From CAVPEW01 sp050247895 (lineage in GTDB: Bacteria; Actinomycetota; Acidimicrobiia; Acidimicrobiales; VFJN01), in contig JBFWTJ010000031.1 in the NCBI GenBank assembly GCA_050247895.1, positions 1 through 18,803 of the forward strand: DNA of 18,803 nt, given 5' to 3'. The notes under the pieces are model-generated. The model was not told the DNA's origin, searched no databases, and saw only the letters and a list, made by a program, of their open reading frames with translations. Below, piece by piece: positions 17,048 to 18,803 of the stretch. How positions within the stretch are numbered: position 1 is the stretch's first letter; the number at the start of each line of letters is the position of its first letter. The position numbers and the translations under genes are program-made.

Positions 17048-18803
17048 TCAGGCCAGGGCGGCTCGCATGGCCTCGGCGATGCGGGGGGTGCCGACGAAGA
17101 GCTCCTCCTCGAGCGGGCCGGCGAAGGGGTACGCAGGGACGTCGGCCATGCCCAGCCGGCGGACGGGGGCGTCGAGGTCCCAGAAGCCCTCCTCGGCCAC
17201 GATGGCGGCCACCTCGGCCCCGACCCCGAAGCTGACGTTGTCCTCGTGGACGACCAGGCAGCGGCCCGTGCGGGCCACCGAGGCCAGCACGGTGTCGCGG
17301 TCGAGCGGGGAGATGGTCCGCAGGTCCACGACCTCCACCGAACCGACCCCCTCCTGGGCCAGCAGGTCGGCCGCCTCGCAGCACAGGTGCCGGTGCAGGC
17401 CGTAGGTGACCACGGTCAGGTCGGTGCCCGGTCGGGCGACCTCGGCCACCCCGATCGGGACCCGCCAGCCCGGGTCGTCGGGCACCAGGCCCTTGATCAG
17501 CCGGTAGGTCTTCTTGTGCTCGAGGAACAGGACCGGGTCGGGGTCCTCCACCGCCTCCCGCAGCAGGCCGCACACGTCGGCCGGCGTCGAGGGCGCCACC
17601 ACCTTGAGGCCCGCCACGTGGGCGTAGAACGCCTCGATCGACTGCGAGTGGTACAGCGCGCCGTGCACGCCGCCGCCCCAGGGCGCCCGCACGACCAGGG
17701 GGACCTGGAAGTCGCCGTCGGACCGGTAGTGGATCTTCGCCGCCTCCGACACGATCTGGTCGAAGGCCGAGTGGATGAAGTCGGCGAACTGGATCTCCAC
17801 GATCGGCCGCAGGCCGGCCAGGGCCAGGCCGATCCCGATGCCCACGATCGAGGACTCGGCCAGCGGCGTGTCGAGCACCCGCCGGTCGCCGAACTCGGCC
17901 ACCAGGCCGTCGGTGGCCCGGAACACGCCACCCCGGGCACCGACGTCCTCGCCCAGGACCACCACCCGCTCGTCGGCCGCCAGCAGCTCGTGCTGGGTCC
18001 AGCGGATGGTGTCGACGACGTTGCGCTCGGTCCCGCCCTCGGGCAGGGGACGGCCCTGGACCTCGCCCCGGGGCGTGTCGCCCGCGCCCTGGGGTGCACC
18101 GGGCAGCGGGCGCAGGGGCCGGGCGTAGACCTTCGTGTACGCCGTGGCCGGCTCGGCGCAGGACGCGGCCTCGGCCCGCTTGGCCGCGTCGTCGACCTCG
18201 GCCCGCACCTCGGCCTCGATGCGCTCCTCGTCGGCCTCCGACAGCAGGCGCTGCTCGATGCAGTACTGGGTGATGCGGACCAGCGGGTCCTTCTTCCGCC
18301 ACGCCTCGACCTCCTGGGGCGTGCGGTAGGTCCGGTCGTCGTCGTCGGAGGTGTGGGCCATGTAGCGGTAGGTCTTGGCCTCGACCAACGTCGGGCCGTC
18401 TCCCCGCCGGGCGTGGCGCACCGCCGAGCGCACCGCGGCGTAGACGTCGAGCGGGTCGTTGCCGTCGACGATGACCCCGGCGATCCCGTAGGCGTGGGCC
18501 CGCTCGGCCACGTCGTCCACGGCGGACTCCCGGGCCATGGGGACCGAGATGGCGTAGCCGTTGTTCTCGCACACCAGCACCATGGGCAGGCGGTGGATGC
18601 CGGCGAAGTTGAGGGCCTCGTGGAAGTCGCCCTTGGACGTGGCCCCCTCGCCGAAGAAGGCCACGGTGACGGCGTCGTCGCGGCGCAGCCTCGACGCGTA
18701 GGCCAGGCCGGCGCCGTGGGGCAGCTGGGTCGCGATGGGCGACGACCCGGTGATTACCTTCATGTCCGCCCAGCCCCAGTGGTTCGGCATCTGCCGACCG
18801 CCG
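17048..18803 (-). CDS. Branched-chain-type 2-oxoacid dehydrogenase E1, alpha and beta fused; 5' end beyond window
   Basis: At least 584 aa; the frame stays open to the window edge (G-G-R-Q before M-P-N-H-W), so the ATG at 18790 is internal to the conserved GRQMPNHWG and the start lies outside. Thiamine-diphosphate E1 component that decarboxylates 2-oxoacids and passes the acyl group to lipoyl-E2. Numbering from that Met: E1-alpha with the ThDP/Mg motif GEGATSKGD (47) to ENNGYAIS (75-82) and HTSDDDD (146-152); a Pro/Gly-rich linker (about 222-255); E1-beta with LGEDVGARGGVF (279-290), PLAESSIVG, YHSQSIEAFYAH (380-391) and EHKKTYRLIKG. GEG in place of GDG and EHKKTYRLIKG point to branched-chain (2-oxoisovalerate) rather than pyruvate dehydrogenase. 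E1-alpha and beta are usually separate genes; no frameshift is seen at the join, so it is a true fusion. E2 and E3 are not in the window. Confidence 0.9.
   Translation of the reverse strand, partial: GGRQMPNHWGWADMKVITGSSPIATQLPHGAGLAYASRLRRDDAVTVAFFGEGATSKGDFHEALNFAGIHRLPMVLVCENNGYAISVPMARESAVDDVAERAHAYGIAGVIVDGNDPLDVYAAVRSAVRHARRGDGPTLVEAKTYRYMAHTSDDDDRTYRTPQEVEAWRKKDPLVRITQYCIEQRLLSEADEERIEAEVRAEVDDAAKRAEAASCAEPATAYTKVYARPLRPLPGAPQGAGDTPRGEVQGRPLPEGGTERNVVDTIRWTQHELLAADERVVVLGEDVGARGGVFRATDGLVAEFGDRRVLDTPLAESSIVGIGIGLALAGLRPIVEIQFADFIHSAFDQIVSEAAKIHYRSDGDFQVPLVVRAPWGGGVHGALYHSQSIEAFYAHVAGLKVVAPSTPADVCGLLREAVEDPDPVLFLEHKKTYRLIKGLVPDDPGWRVPIGVAEVARPGTDLTVVTYGLHRHLCCEAADLLAQEGVGSVEVVDLRTISPLDRDTVLASVARTGRCLVVHEDNVSFGVGAEVAAIVAEEGFWDLDAPVRRLGMADVPAYPFAGPLEEELFVGTPRIAEAMRAALA

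Overview
The window comes from the chromosome of a very GC-rich actinobacterium. Nearly all third codon positions are G or C, GTG starts are common, and dnaJ is followed by a MerR-type hspR and then clpB, which is an actinobacterial arrangement. PurB, PurS/Q/L and PurA are actinobacterial in type but diverged from mycobacterial and streptomycete sequences. A deep lineage such as Acidimicrobiia fits best; this is inference, because no rRNA gene or other marker is present. It is core-genome DNA: no mobile element, CRISPR array, tRNA or rRNA was seen, and the longest stretch without a gene is about 150 bp.

Layout. (1) 1-4055, + strand, heat-shock block: the 3' part of dnaJ, the repressor gene hspR overlapping it by one base, then clpB behind an unusually AT-rich promoter carrying a degenerate HspR-type inverted repeat. 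(2) 4141-7135, +: purA-purD-purE, joined by 4-base overlaps, closed by a perfect 9-bp hairpin shared with a convergent small zinc-finger gene (7173-7616, -). (3) 7769-11120, +: purB, purC, purS-purQ, with short promoter-bearing gaps. (4) 11145-11555, -: a small basic, coiled-coil protein of unknown function, divergent from purL. (5) 11621-17038, +: purL, purF, purM, pyrE. (6) 17048-18803, -: a fused E1 alpha/beta subunit of a branched-chain-type 2-oxoacid dehydrogenase, cut by the window end.

Function. The pur genes encode most of the route from PRPP to AMP: PurF, PurD, PurS/Q/L (FGAM synthetase), PurM, PurE, PurC, PurB and PurA. PurN or PurT, PurK and PurH are not here and must be encoded elsewhere or replaced. 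pyrE adds the PRPP-using step of UMP synthesis, so the locus gathers PRPP-consuming nucleotide synthesis next to a heat-shock operon.

The most interesting signal is in the gaps, not the proteins. Five genes (clpB, purC, purS, purL, pyrE) have a TANNNT hexamer exactly 7 nt before the start codon and no Shine-Dalgarno sequence; purB, purF and the 11.5-kb minus-strand gene have similar hexamers at 6, 6 and 8 nt. This predicts leaderless mRNAs for much of the locus. In several cases (purA, purC, the 11.5-kb gene, purB) a palindrome ends exactly at, or overlaps by one base, the -10 hexamer, so each short gap may hold a terminator or operator and a promoter together.
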